Source: Phycisphaerae bacterium
GTDB lineage: Bacteria > Chloroflexota > Anaerolineae > 4572-78 > J111
Length of the DNA: 64,000 nt
Reading direction: 5' to 3'
Assembly: GCA_028285035.1 (NCBI GenBank)
Contig: JANQQF010000030.1
Coordinates: forward strand, 1-64,000
Shown: piece by piece, positions 17,656 to 25,754 of the stretch
Numbering within the stretch: the first letter of the stretch is position 1
Layout: every line of letters begins with the position of its first letter
Made by a program: the position numbers and the translations under genes
Notes under the pieces: model-generated
What the model was told of the DNA's origin: nothing
What the model saw: the letters and a program-made list of their open reading frames with translations, nothing else
The model's database searches: none

Positions 17656-18507
17656 CTATTTCACGGCCCCCGACGTAATCCCTCGAATCAACTGGCGAGA
17701 GAAAATGATGTAGAGCAAGAGTACCGGGACCATGGCCAACGTTAGCGAGGCTAGGACGGCGTTCCAATCGGTGACAAATTGGCCGAGAAATATCTGTGCC
17801 CCAAGGGTGACAGTTTTTGTCGATTCGCCGGGGGCTAGGATGAGCGGGAACCAAAGGTCGTTCCATATCGGGATCATCACAAAAACGGCCACGGTGGCTA
17901 CCGCAGGACGGACGAGCGGTAAGATTAAGAAGAAGATGCGATACTCGCTGGCCCCGTCGATGCGGGCGGCTTCTTTTAATTCACGTGGGACTTGCCGCAT
18001 AAATTGTTGGAGCACAAAAATCGCCAGTGGCAGCCCCATTGCGGTATAGACCAAAACTAAGCCGGTCAAGGTGTTGATCAAGCCCATGGCGACAACAATG
18101 CTCAAAATACTGACCGTGCCAAGTCGGATGGGGATCATGATGCCAAGGGTGAGGTATAGCCCCATCAAGGTGTTGCCAGGAAAACGATATTCTGATAAGG
18201 CGTAGGCTGCCATTGCGCCCGTTAATAAGATGAGGGCGAGTGAAACGATGGTCACCACTAGGCTATTGGTGAAGTAGAGCGGAAAATTGGCCCGGGAAAA
18301 AGCAGTGGTGAACCCCTCCAGACTGAATGTGTCAGGCAAAGGGGGCATGTGAGGCGCACGGAAGATCGCCCGACGTGTTTTGAATGAGTTGATCAAGATA
18401 AGCACAATGGGAAAAAGGACGATTAAGCCATATCCTACCAAAACAAGATGACTAATGATGGCTGAGTTGCCCGGCTGTTTGCCCGAGGTCGTGGTTTGAT
18501 TGGTCAT
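17656..18507 (-). CDS. Carbohydrate ABC transporter permease, MalG-like
   Basis: About 283 residues from the ATG at 18507, chosen for its GGAGGCGG site; the longer open frame overlaps the upstream gene. Six predicted membrane segments. The EAA loop that docks the ATPase is visible as ELKEAARIDGASEYRIFF, and the protein ends with ITSGAVK, the usual C-terminus of CUT1 MalG-type permeases (xGxxxGAVKG). It works with the MalF-like permease and the triple binding protein. No ATPase gene lies in the locus. Confidence 0.95.
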   Translation of the reverse strand: MTNQTTTSGKQPGNSAIISHLVLVGYGLIVLFPIVLILINSFKTRRAIFRAPHMPPLPDTFSLEGFTTAFSRANFPLYFTNSLVVTIVSLALILLTGAMAAYALSEYRFPGNTLMGLYLTLGIMIPIRLGTVSILSIVVAMGLINTLTGLVLVYTAMGLPLAIFVLQQFMRQVPRELKEAARIDGASEYRIFFLILPLVRPAVATVAVFVMIPIWNDLWFPLILAPGESTKTVTLGAQIFLGQFVTDWNAVLASLTLAMVPVLLLYIIFSRQLIRGITSGAVK

Positions 18508-18517
18508 AATCCGCCTC

Positions 18518-19453
18518 CTAGAGTTCATACGTTGTGATACGGCGTTGCCAACCAAATAGATAGACCAACACCCCGATTAAAATGATAAAGAACATCATCC
18601 CCGCTACAGTGGCCCCCATCGTTGAATTGCCTAGCTGAAGCTGGAAGCCAAAGAAGGTGCGATAGAAGAGTGTGCCTAAAATATCGGTTGAGAAGTTAGG
18701 CCCAGCAATCGCCCCTTGGACGGTGTAGATCAGGTCAAAGGCGTTAAAGTTGCCGACGTAGGTCAGGATGGTGACAATGCCGACGGTAGGCAGCAACAAC
18801 GGGAATTTGATCCGCCAGAAAACGGTCCAATCGTTGGCCCCATCAACATAGGCAGCCTCAATGAGATCCTCTGGGATACTCAACATCGCGGCATAGAACA
18901 GCATCATCGGAATACCGATAAATTGCCAAACGGAGATCAAGGATAGCGTGATTAATGCCGTGCTTTCCAAACCAAGCCAGGGCTGGAAAAAACTGTCGAG
19001 GCCAACAAAGCTCATCATTCCCTCGGCAATACCCCAGAGCGGACTAAGAATAAGTTGCCAGACAAAGCCGATGATTACGACGGAAAGCATTGTCGGAAGA
19101 AATAGCACAGTGCGATAGGTGCTGCGCCAACGGAGCCGACGGGTGTTTAACAAGGCTGCGAGAAGTAGGCCGATCGGGTTTTGGACGATCATATGAATAA
19201 AAAAGAATACAAAATTATTGCGAAAGGCACCCCAGAAACGATCTGACCATAGCTCATCGCTCATCAAGGTGACATAGTTACCGAGACCAACAAAGAGCGC
19301 TTGGCCTTGTTGGCTTGGGGTATAAAGGCTCAATCGTAAAGAGTCGATCAAGGGAAAGATCATAAAAATGGTGTAGATGATGGTAGCGGGTGCAAGAAAG
19401 ACGATAATGTGGGTGGGAAAGGGTTTGCGTCGTTTTCGGCTGGTTTGTTGCAT
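18518..19453 (-). CDS. Carbohydrate ABC transporter permease, MalF-like
   Basis: About 311 residues from ATG 19453 (AAGGAAG upstream). Six membrane segments; starts with a basic stretch, then THIIVFLAPATIIYTIFMIFP split around the first helix. The EAA loop reads DLIEAAYVDGANDWTVFWRI. Length and layout are typical of CUT1 MalF-type subunits. Ten bases separate it from the MalG-like start, so the two are co-translated. Confidence 0.95.
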   Translation of the reverse strand: MQQTSRKRRKPFPTHIIVFLAPATIIYTIFMIFPLIDSLRLSLYTPSQQGQALFVGLGNYVTLMSDELWSDRFWGAFRNNFVFFFIHMIVQNPIGLLLAALLNTRRLRWRSTYRTVLFLPTMLSVVIIGFVWQLILSPLWGIAEGMMSFVGLDSFFQPWLGLESTALITLSLISVWQFIGIPMMLFYAAMLSIPEDLIEAAYVDGANDWTVFWRIKFPLLLPTVGIVTILTYVGNFNAFDLIYTVQGAIAGPNFSTDILGTLFYRTFFGFQLQLGNSTMGATVAGMMFFIILIGVLVYLFGWQRRITTYEL

Positions 19454-19484
19454 GGTACTTCTTCCTTGAAAATAGCATTGTAAC

Positions 19485-19501
19485 ACAGGCTTCTAGCCTG
19501 T
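19485..19501. repeat. Short palindrome upstream of the MalF-like gene
   Basis: ACAGGCT and AGCCTGT arms around TCT, 17 bases. Directly upstream of the permease ribosome site, it could form a small RNA hairpin. Confidence 0.4.
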
Positions 19502-19568
19502 CCGTTCGCAGGCAGGGATGCCTACGATACATTTTCATTGTTAGTTGTTGTCTTGCAACAGCATTTGT

Positions 19569-19627
19569 CTGGTGCCGAAACTCAGTTTCGGCACCAGATT
19601 TGGTATCCAAACTCAGTTTGGATACCA
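19569..19627. repeat. Pair of perfect hairpins sharing AAACTCAGTTT
   Basis: Two adjacent perfect palindromes: 19569-19597 (stem beginning CTGGTGCCG) and 19601-19627 (stem beginning TGGTATCC). Both have a single central C inside AAACTCAGTTT. They lie between the triple binding protein stop and the permease start, the same pairing seen at 15195-15250. Transcribed in the operon, they could stabilise the upstream mRNA or trim downstream expression. Confidence 0.8.
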
Positions 19628-19647
19628 GTTAAAGTGCATTTGAATTT

Positions 19648-22600
19648 CTACTGAGGCTCGTACCAATTTTCGAGACCGTCTTGAATTTCTTGAGCGGCGT
19701 CTTCGGGTGTTAGATCACCATTCATCACCTGGGCGCTAACCCGCCACAACTCCGTTTCGAGGTTAGGCTCGCCACGTGACAAAATTTGGTAAGAGTTACG
19801 GATGGTGGACTCACAGGTGTTTCGCCAATCGACAAATTCTTGGGCAATCGGATCACTCAACTCAACGCTGTGGTTAGAGAGGGAGAAGAAGCCAGGTAAG
19901 GCGTTGGCGTAAAGTGAAGCAAACTCCTCGCTGGCTACCCACTGCAAGAAAGCCATTGTTTCATTGGGGTAAGCGGTGTTAGCGTTCATTCCCAAAGCAA
20001 TGTCAGTGTGATCACTGATGTAACAAGTGTCGGCACCTTCGGGAACTGGTGGTGGGAACGCGCCTAGCTCGAAGTCAGCATCCTGATTGAATAGCGAAAT
20101 GTCCCACGAGCCTGCTGGATAGATGGCTGAGCGACCGAGGGTGAACAGGTTTTGTGAGTCAGGATAGGCCTGCGCTTGATAGCCATTGGGCATATAGTCG
20201 GCCCATTTGGCCAGATTTTCCCAAACAGCAACATACTGCGGATCGGTGAATTTTTCGGTGCCTTCGATCAGACCGAGACGACCAGCTTCACCTCCCCAGT
20301 AGTTAGGTCCGACGTTCTGAAAGCCCATTGTGGCTGCTTCCCACTGGTCGGCGGTTCCGATGCCAAGGGCATCATAGGTACCGTCAACTTTGATCGCGTC
20401 AAGAAGGGCAAAGAACTCTTCTTCTGTAGCTGGTTCTTCTAGACCCAATTCGGCAAAGGCATCGGCGTTGTAGATAAAGCCGTGGATGACCGAAGCCATT
20501 GGCACACAGAAGACATCTGAGCCGCTATCGGTGACCCAGGCACTCTTGGCCACGTCCCCGAAGTTTTCCATTCCAGGTAAATCGTTTAAAGAGGCCAGGT
20601 GACCCGCATCATACAAACCGAGTGAGGTATCAAACGGACGACAGGTGATCAAATCGCCAGCCGTGCCGCCTTCCAACTTAGCATTCAAGGCCGCGTTGTA
20701 TTCGGTGGGAGCGGTTGGAGCAAAGATCACTTCGATATCAGGATATTGTTCATTAAAGGCGGGGATCAAGACATCTTGCCAAATGGCCAGATCGTCATTC
20801 CGCCAACTTTCGATGGTGATGGTGGCCGCACCAAGCTCGACGGGCGCACTTTCTTCCATCATCGCGCCACCTTCAGGAGCATACCAATTTTCGAGGCCGT
20901 CTTGGATTTCTTGCGCCGCGTCTGCGGGGGCTAGATCACCATTCATGACCTGCGCACTAACGCGCCACAACTCAGTTTCGAGGTTAGGCTCACCACGTGA
21001 GAGAATTTGGTAAGAGTTACGGATGGTGGACTCGCAGGTATTTCGCCAATCGACAAACTCTTGAGCAATCGGATCACTCAACTCGACGCTATGGTTTGAG
21101 AGTGAGAAGAAGCCGGGCAAGGCATTCGCGTAGAGTGAGGCAAACTCTTCACTAGCAACCCACTCCAAGAAGACTTTGGCTTCATTCGGAGAGGCCGTGT
21201 TGGCGTTCATTCCCAAGGCGATGTCGGTGTGATCGCTGATATAACAGGTGTCAGCGCCTGCCGGAACCGGCGGCGGGAAAGCCCCTAGCTCAAAGTCAGC
21301 ATCTTGGTTGAACAAAGAGATGTCCCAAGAGCCTGCCGGGTAGATGGCTGAGCGACCAAGGGTGAACAAGTTCTGTGAGTCAGGATAAGCCTGCGCTTGA
21401 TAACCATTGGGCATATAGTCGGCCCATTTGGCCAGATTTTCCCAAACAGCAACATACTGTGGATCAGTGAATTTCTCAGTGCCTGCGATCAAGCCCAGGC
21501 GACCCACTTCACCACCCCAGTAGTTGGGACCAACATTTTGGAAGCCCATTGTGGCGGCTTCCCATTGGTCAGCAGTCCCGATGCCAAGGGCATCATAAGT
21601 GCCATCCGCTTTGATCGCATCGAGTACCGCAAAGAACTCTTCTTCAGTGGCTGGTTCTTCGAGACCCAACTCAGCGAAGGCATCGGCATTATAGATGAAG
21701 CCGTGAATCACTGAGGCCATTGGCACACAGAAGACATCTGAGCCGTCATCAGTGATCCAGGCACTCTTGGCCACATCCCCAAAGCTGTCCATTCCAGATA
21801 GGTCATTTAAAGAAGCCAAGTGACCTTCATTGTACAAACCAAGCGAGGTATCGAAGGGGCGACAGGTAATCAAGTCACCCGCTGTACCACCTTCCAACTT
21901 GGCATTCAAAGCCGCGTTGTATTCGGTGGGGGCCGTGGGGGCAAAGATCACTTCGATGTCAGGATACTTTTCATTGAAGGCTGGGATCAAGACATCTTGC
22001 CAGATGGCCAGATCGTCATTCCGCCAACTTTCGATGGTCAGGGTCGCCGCACCCACTTCAACGGCTTCACTTTCTTCCATCATTGCTTCGCCACCAGGCG
22101 TATACCAATTTTCGAGACCGTCTTGAATCTCTTGAGCGGCATCTGCAGGGGCTAGGTCGCCATTCATGACCTGCGCACTGACGCGCCACAATTCAGTTTC
22201 GAGGTTAGGCTCACCACGAGACAGAATTTGGTAAGAGTTACGAATGGTCGACTCGCAGGTATTTCGCCAATCGACAAATTCTTGAGCAATCGGATCACTC
22301 AACTCGACGCTATGGTTTGAGAGTGAGAAGAAACCGGGTAATGCGTTGGCGTAGAGTGAGGCAAATTCAGAGCTAGTCATCCATTCCAAGAAGATTTGCG
22401 CCTCTTCGGGATGGGCAGAATTGGCGTTCATCCCCATGGCGATGTCGGTATGATCGCTGATGTAGCAGGTGTCAGCGCCTGCAGGGACTGGTGGGGGGAA
22501 TGCGCCCAATTCAAATTCGGCTTGCTGGTTGAATAGAGAAATATCCCAAGAGCCAGCCGGATAAATGGCGGCTCGACCGAGGGTGAACAGGTTTTGTGAG

Positions 22601-23499
22601 TCAGGGTAGGCCTGCGCTTGATAGCCATTGGGCATGTAGTCGGCCCATTTGGCCAGATTCTCCCAAACAGCAACGTATTGCGGATCGGTAAACTTCTCAG
22701 TACCCGCGATCAGGCCAAGCCGACCGGCTTCACCGCCCCAGTAGTTGGGGCCAACATTCTGGAAGCCCATTGTGGCCGCTTCCCACTGATCGGCGGTGCC
22801 AATACCAAGGGCGTCATAGCTACCGTCGGCTTTGATGGCATCGAGCAATGCAAAGAACTCTTCTTCGGTGGCTGGCTCTTCAACCCCTAACTCGGCAAAG
22901 GCATCGGCGTTGTAGATGAAGCCGTGAATCACTGAGGCCATGGGCACACAGAAGACATCTGAGCCACTGTCCGTGACCCAGGCACTCTTGGCCACGTCTC
23001 CAAAATTGTCCATCCCAGCTAGATCGTTTAATGAAGCCAAATGACCCTCATTAAACAAGCCGAGTGAGGTATCGAACGGACGACAAGTGATCAAATCCCC
23101 GGCTGTGCCACCTTCTAACTTAGCATTCAAAGCCGCGTTGTACTCAGTGGGCGCGGTGGGAGCAAAGACCACTTCAATATCGGGGTGTTGTTCATTAAAA
23201 GCAGGGATGATCACGTCTTGCCAGATGGCCAAATCGTCATTTCGCCAACTTTCAATCGTCAGCGTGACTTTTTCACCCATCGCCGCGTCTTCTTCCATTG
23301 CTTCTTCTTCCTCCGCAACTTCTGGCTCAGGCTCAGCAACCGCTTCTTCCTCTTCCGCAGCCGGTTCCTCTTCGGCGGGGGCTGCTTCTTCAACGGCAGG
23401 CTCTTCTTCCTCCGCTGGAACAGCTGGGCCATCGACTGAGGCACACCCAGCTAAAAGTAAAGCAAATAGTGTTATCAAAATTAATAGTTTTTTGGACAT
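19648..23499 (-). CDS. Lipoprotein with three tandem CUT1 sugar-binding domains
   Basis: 1283 residues from ATG 23499 (GGAGGAG upstream). Signal peptide with lipobox LLLAGC, lipid-modified Cys19, then a Glu/Pro/Ala-rich linker to about residue 75. Three near-identical extracellular solute-binding domains of about 400 residues follow, each opening with TIESWRNDDLAIWQDV at residues 81, 488 and 895; the repeat period is exactly 407 codons (1221 bases). Linkers between domains are short and acidic (for example PGGEAMMEESEAVEVG). A usual CUT1 binding protein has one such domain, so this is about three times normal size. DNA copies differ largely at synonymous positions while protein sequence is almost constant, arguing against an assembly error and for selection on all three. 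It feeds the MalF/MalG-like permeases downstream. Ligand unknown. Confidence 0.95.
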   Translation of the reverse strand: MSKKLLILITLFALLLAGCASVDGPAVPAEEEEPAVEEAAPAEEEPAAEEEEAVAEPEPEVAEEEEAMEEDAAMGEKVTLTIESWRNDDLAIWQDVIIPAFNEQHPDIEVVFAPTAPTEYNAALNAKLEGGTAGDLITCRPFDTSLGLFNEGHLASLNDLAGMDNFGDVAKSAWVTDSGSDVFCVPMASVIHGFIYNADAFAELGVEEPATEEEFFALLDAIKADGSYDALGIGTADQWEAATMGFQNVGPNYWGGEAGRLGLIAGTEKFTDPQYVAVWENLAKWADYMPNGYQAQAYPDSQNLFTLGRAAIYPAGSWDISLFNQQAEFELGAFPPPVPAGADTCYISDHTDIAMGMNANSAHPEEAQIFLEWMTSSEFASLYANALPGFFSLSNHSVELSDPIAQEFVDWRNTCESTIRNSYQILSRGEPNLETELWRVSAQVMNGDLAPADAAQEIQDGLENWYTPGGEAMMEESEAVEVGAATLTIESWRNDDLAIWQDVLIPAFNEKYPDIEVIFAPTAPTEYNAALNAKLEGGTAGDLITCRPFDTSLGLYNEGHLASLNDLSGMDSFGDVAKSAWITDDGSDVFCVPMASVIHGFIYNADAFAELGLEEPATEEEFFAVLDAIKADGTYDALGIGTADQWEAATMGFQNVGPNYWGGEVGRLGLIAGTEKFTDPQYVAVWENLAKWADYMPNGYQAQAYPDSQNLFTLGRSAIYPAGSWDISLFNQDADFELGAFPPPVPAGADTCYISDHTDIALGMNANTASPNEAKVFLEWVASEEFASLYANALPGFFSLSNHSVELSDPIAQEFVDWRNTCESTIRNSYQILSRGEPNLETELWRVSAQVMNGDLAPADAAQEIQDGLENWYAPEGGAMMEESAPVELGAATITIESWRNDDLAIWQDVLIPAFNEQYPDIEVIFAPTAPTEYNAALNAKLEGGTAGDLITCRPFDTSLGLYDAGHLASLNDLPGMENFGDVAKSAWVTDSGSDVFCVPMASVIHGFIYNADAFAELGLEEPATEEEFFALLDAIKVDGTYDALGIGTADQWEAATMGFQNVGPNYWGGEAGRLGLIEGTEKFTDPQYVAVWENLAKWADYMPNGYQAQAYPDSQNLFTLGRSAIYPAGSWDISLFNQDADFELGAFPPPVPEGADTCYISDHTDIALGMNANTAYPNETMAFLQWVASEEFASLYANALPGFFSLSNHSVELSDPIAQEFVDWRNTCESTIRNSYQILSRGEPNLETELWRVSAQVMNGDLTPEDAAQEIQDGLENWYEPQ

Positions 23500-23851
23500 C
23501 GGAAAATCTCCTCCAGTATCTAAGTAATTCACAAAAATAATCAAAATAGAGGGTGACGATTTTGCCCAGATAGACCGAAATTTGAATGATTGTGATCAAG
23601 TATTAAATTGCACTGACCCTTAAACTTCGGTATTATCGGATTGCGCTTGTCCCAACTCCTTGCGCGGATGGGGAAAGGCGTTTGGGCTTGGCAGGCGTTA
23701 GGGCTAAGGACTTGAAGGGTTAAATAAGAAAAGCCATTTTATTTTCAATCCTTAGCTTTTGGTGCGTCAACACCAAAAACTAGTCGTCTGCCGAGTCTTC
23801 CTAAAAAATATGTACGTTTGCGATCACCTCCTTTCATTAAAGCTACAAATT
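23500..23851. promoter_or_regulatory. Leader region of the triple binding protein gene
   Basis: A 352-base spacer, presumably holding a promoter that lets the binding protein be expressed above the kinase. It contains a perfect inverted repeat TTTTGGTG/CACCAAAA (23757-23778) and, on the minus strand, an orphan ribosome site GAAAGGAGGTGATC at about 23822-23835 that precedes no gene longer than nine codons. No ROK-type operator like those at 26974 is seen. Confidence 0.45.
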
Positions 23852-24817
23852 TTATTGTTGATGATGCCAGACTAGACAAGAGGCCCCGACAGCACTGGAC
23901 TCAAGTTGCGATGGCACAATCTGTAGGTGCTGATGGGTCATCGCTAAGGCCCGTCGTTGCAAGGTTGTCTGTACATCAGGCAGTAATAATTCAAAGGCAG
24001 CTCGACCAAATCCACCGCCAATCACTACTCGGCCAGGATTGAGAATGATGGCATAGATCGCCACAATTTGTCCTAGCCAATCGGCGACCCGGCCTAATAC
24101 TTTCCGAGCTAACTTATCATTTTCGTAAGCTGCATTGACAATCATCTGTGGTGTTAGCTCGGCTGTATCTCGCAAGATCGTGGTTTCATTCTGCTGGGCT
24201 AAATATTCACGGGCCAGGGCTAGGGCCCCTCGGCCCGAAACAACCGTTTCTGCGCAGCCATATTGACCACAACTGCATACCCGACCTGTTGGATCTAAGG
24301 AGAGGTGCCCAATCTCCGAGGCGGTTAGGTCGTCACCAATAATCAACCGCCCATCAGCAATAGCACCCCCACCCAGTCCAGAGCCTAGGCCGATATAAAC
24401 TAAATTTTTGCAGCCTTGCCCTGCCCCAAAATACGCTTCACCAAGGACTTCAGCGTTTGCATCCTTGTGAATGTAAATCGGTATATTTAGCGACAATCGG
24501 TTTTTTATTTCAGCCGCTAAGGCCACCTCTCTCCAGCCAAGGTTAACGGCGTTGTGGATGATACCCGTTTTAGGGTCTACCCGGCCTGGTGTACCAATCC
24601 CAATACCTTGGATGGGGGCAGATGCGTGTTGGGTCAAGCTCAAAATAATGTCGCTTAATTTATCCAGAACTTGTGTTACCCCTAGGTTAGGCTCAGTTGG
24701 CATCTGTTCATTTGCAATGACCTGGCCTTGCTTAGTGACTAAAGCCGCCGCAATTTTTGTGGCACCTAAATCTATTCCGATAGCGAGCGAGGGGGACGTT
24801 GTCCCTTCAAGCGACAT
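23852..24817 (-). CDS. ROK-family sugar kinase (glucokinase-like)
   Basis: About 321 residues if started at the internal ATG 24817; the frame extends to a GTG at 24862 without a usable ribosome site. ROK marks: phosphate loop AIGIDLGATKIAAALV, catalytic-region GIGTPGRVDPKTG, the GLGSGLGGGAI loop, and the zinc-binding cluster VCSCGQYGCAETVVSG (C-x-C-G-x-x-G-C-x-E). There is no DNA-binding domain, so it is an enzyme that phosphorylates a hexose or amino sugar after uptake. It lies between the SIS isomerase and the binding protein gene of the same locus. Confidence 0.92.
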   Translation of the reverse strand: MSLEGTTSPSLAIGIDLGATKIAAALVTKQGQVIANEQMPTEPNLGVTQVLDKLSDIILSLTQHASAPIQGIGIGTPGRVDPKTGIIHNAVNLGWREVALAAEIKNRLSLNIPIYIHKDANAEVLGEAYFGAGQGCKNLVYIGLGSGLGGGAIADGRLIIGDDLTASEIGHLSLDPTGRVCSCGQYGCAETVVSGRGALALAREYLAQQNETTILRDTAELTPQMIVNAAYENDKLARKVLGRVADWLGQIVAIYAIILNPGRVVIGGGFGRAAFELLLPDVQTTLQRRALAMTHQHLQIVPSQLESSAVGASCLVWHHQQ

Positions 24818-24945
24818 TGGCTGAATGACTCCATAAGTTACAGTTAAAGATTTTACTAACACCCTTATTCATAATTTGTGTCGAAGCGTCGATGATCTGT
24901 TGCAGGGTAACATATCTTTTGCGACTTTGTGACCTGCGACCTTGT

Positions 24946-24961
24946 TACAATTAGTTGTAAA
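24946..24961. promoter_or_regulatory. Palindrome TTACAATTAGTTGTAA upstream of the ROK kinase
   Basis: A 16-base perfect palindrome with TTACAA and TTGTAA half-sites, the same hexamers as in the probable ROK operators at 26974 but in reversed order and closer together. It lies 129 bases upstream of the kinase start. Possible operator; weak evidence. Confidence 0.3.
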
Positions 24962-25013
24962 GCCTCATTATCAGTAAACATTAGGGCAACTTTATCCTAG
25001 ATGCGTTAACAAA

Positions 25014-25754
25014 TTACAGATGCGGGTTTAGTGCTCTCCATTTGGTGAGCAATGTTTGATTATGTTCGTTTGCTCCAGGCATATTTGCACTGGCAAAGAT
25101 AGGAATGGGCTGGCCTTGAGCGTGAAGTTGAGATACGGTTTCGGTGACCAAACTATGCCAGAGCAAACAGCCAACCAGGGTCGAACTGGGACCTGTCGGC
25201 CAAGCCACTCCCTCAATGGTGACCAAGCTATCACCGGGTCGCCCACCATTATCGAGGGCATAATCGGCAACCTGATCAAGTCGCTGCCCCAAAGCTGACA
25301 AGGGAGCAATTTGCGCGTAGTCCAACGATGAAATAGAAACCACGATGAGATCTCTGGCCTTTGCTTCTTGGGCCATCTCCACGGGTAACTGGTTGACCCC
25401 ACTATTTGAAAAGATAAAGAGTATATCATTGGCTTGCGGGCCATATCGATTTAAGAGCGGGGCTGCCAAGCCAGCCGTTCGCTCTAAAACGCCACTCAAG
25501 AGTGAGTCTTCATGTAACATTAAATTTGAAGCCAAGATCGGCACCACTGGGGCCAATCCCCCCGCGCGATAATGTCCCTCTTCCGCTAGTAAATGGGAGT
25601 GGCCTGTGCCAAACAAAAAGATGCGACCCTCATTAATAATCGTTTGGGTCATCACCATGGCTACTTGCGTCAACATCTCAAGCTGTTGCGTGATGACCTT
25701 TTCCTGTAACTCTTGAATAGCATTGTAATAGCTCAAAATACTAGACTGAGACAT
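25014..25754 (-). CDS. SIS-domain phosphosugar protein (UPF0309-like)
   Basis: About 246 residues from ATG 25754, which overlaps the repressor stop by one base (TGATG) and has GGAAG upstream. SIS (sugar isomerase) fold: IFLFGTGHSHLLAEEGHYRAGG in the N-terminal half with the phosphate-contacting Ser/Thr, then LFIFSNSGVNQLPVEMAQEA and VVSISS. This set, followed by a NGGRPGDS turn, matches the uncharacterised UPF0309 group, which resembles N-acetylmuramate-6-phosphate etherases and amino-sugar isomerases. With the ROK kinase it probably handles the phosphorylated sugar. Precise reaction not known. Confidence 0.88.
   Translation of the reverse strand: MSQSSILSYYNAIQELQEKVITQQLEMLTQVAMVMTQTIINEGRIFLFGTGHSHLLAEEGHYRAGGLAPVVPILASNLMLHEDSLLSGVLERTAGLAAPLLNRYGPQANDILFIFSNSGVNQLPVEMAQEAKARDLIVVSISSLDYAQIAPLSALGQRLDQVADYALDNGGRPGDSLVTIEGVAWPTGPSSTLVGCLLWHSLVTETVSQLHAQGQPIPIFASANMPGANEHNQTLLTKWRALNPHL

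Noticed and set aside
19648..23499. Long tandem repeats considered as CRISPR or satellite DNA
   Set aside because: The 1221-base period is in frame and encodes complete solute-binding domains; no short repeat-spacer pattern.
23822..23835. Match to the 16S rRNA 3' end on the plus strand
   Set aside because: Only about 14 bases match and nothing upstream resembles rRNA; it is a Shine-Dalgarno-like word on the minus strand.
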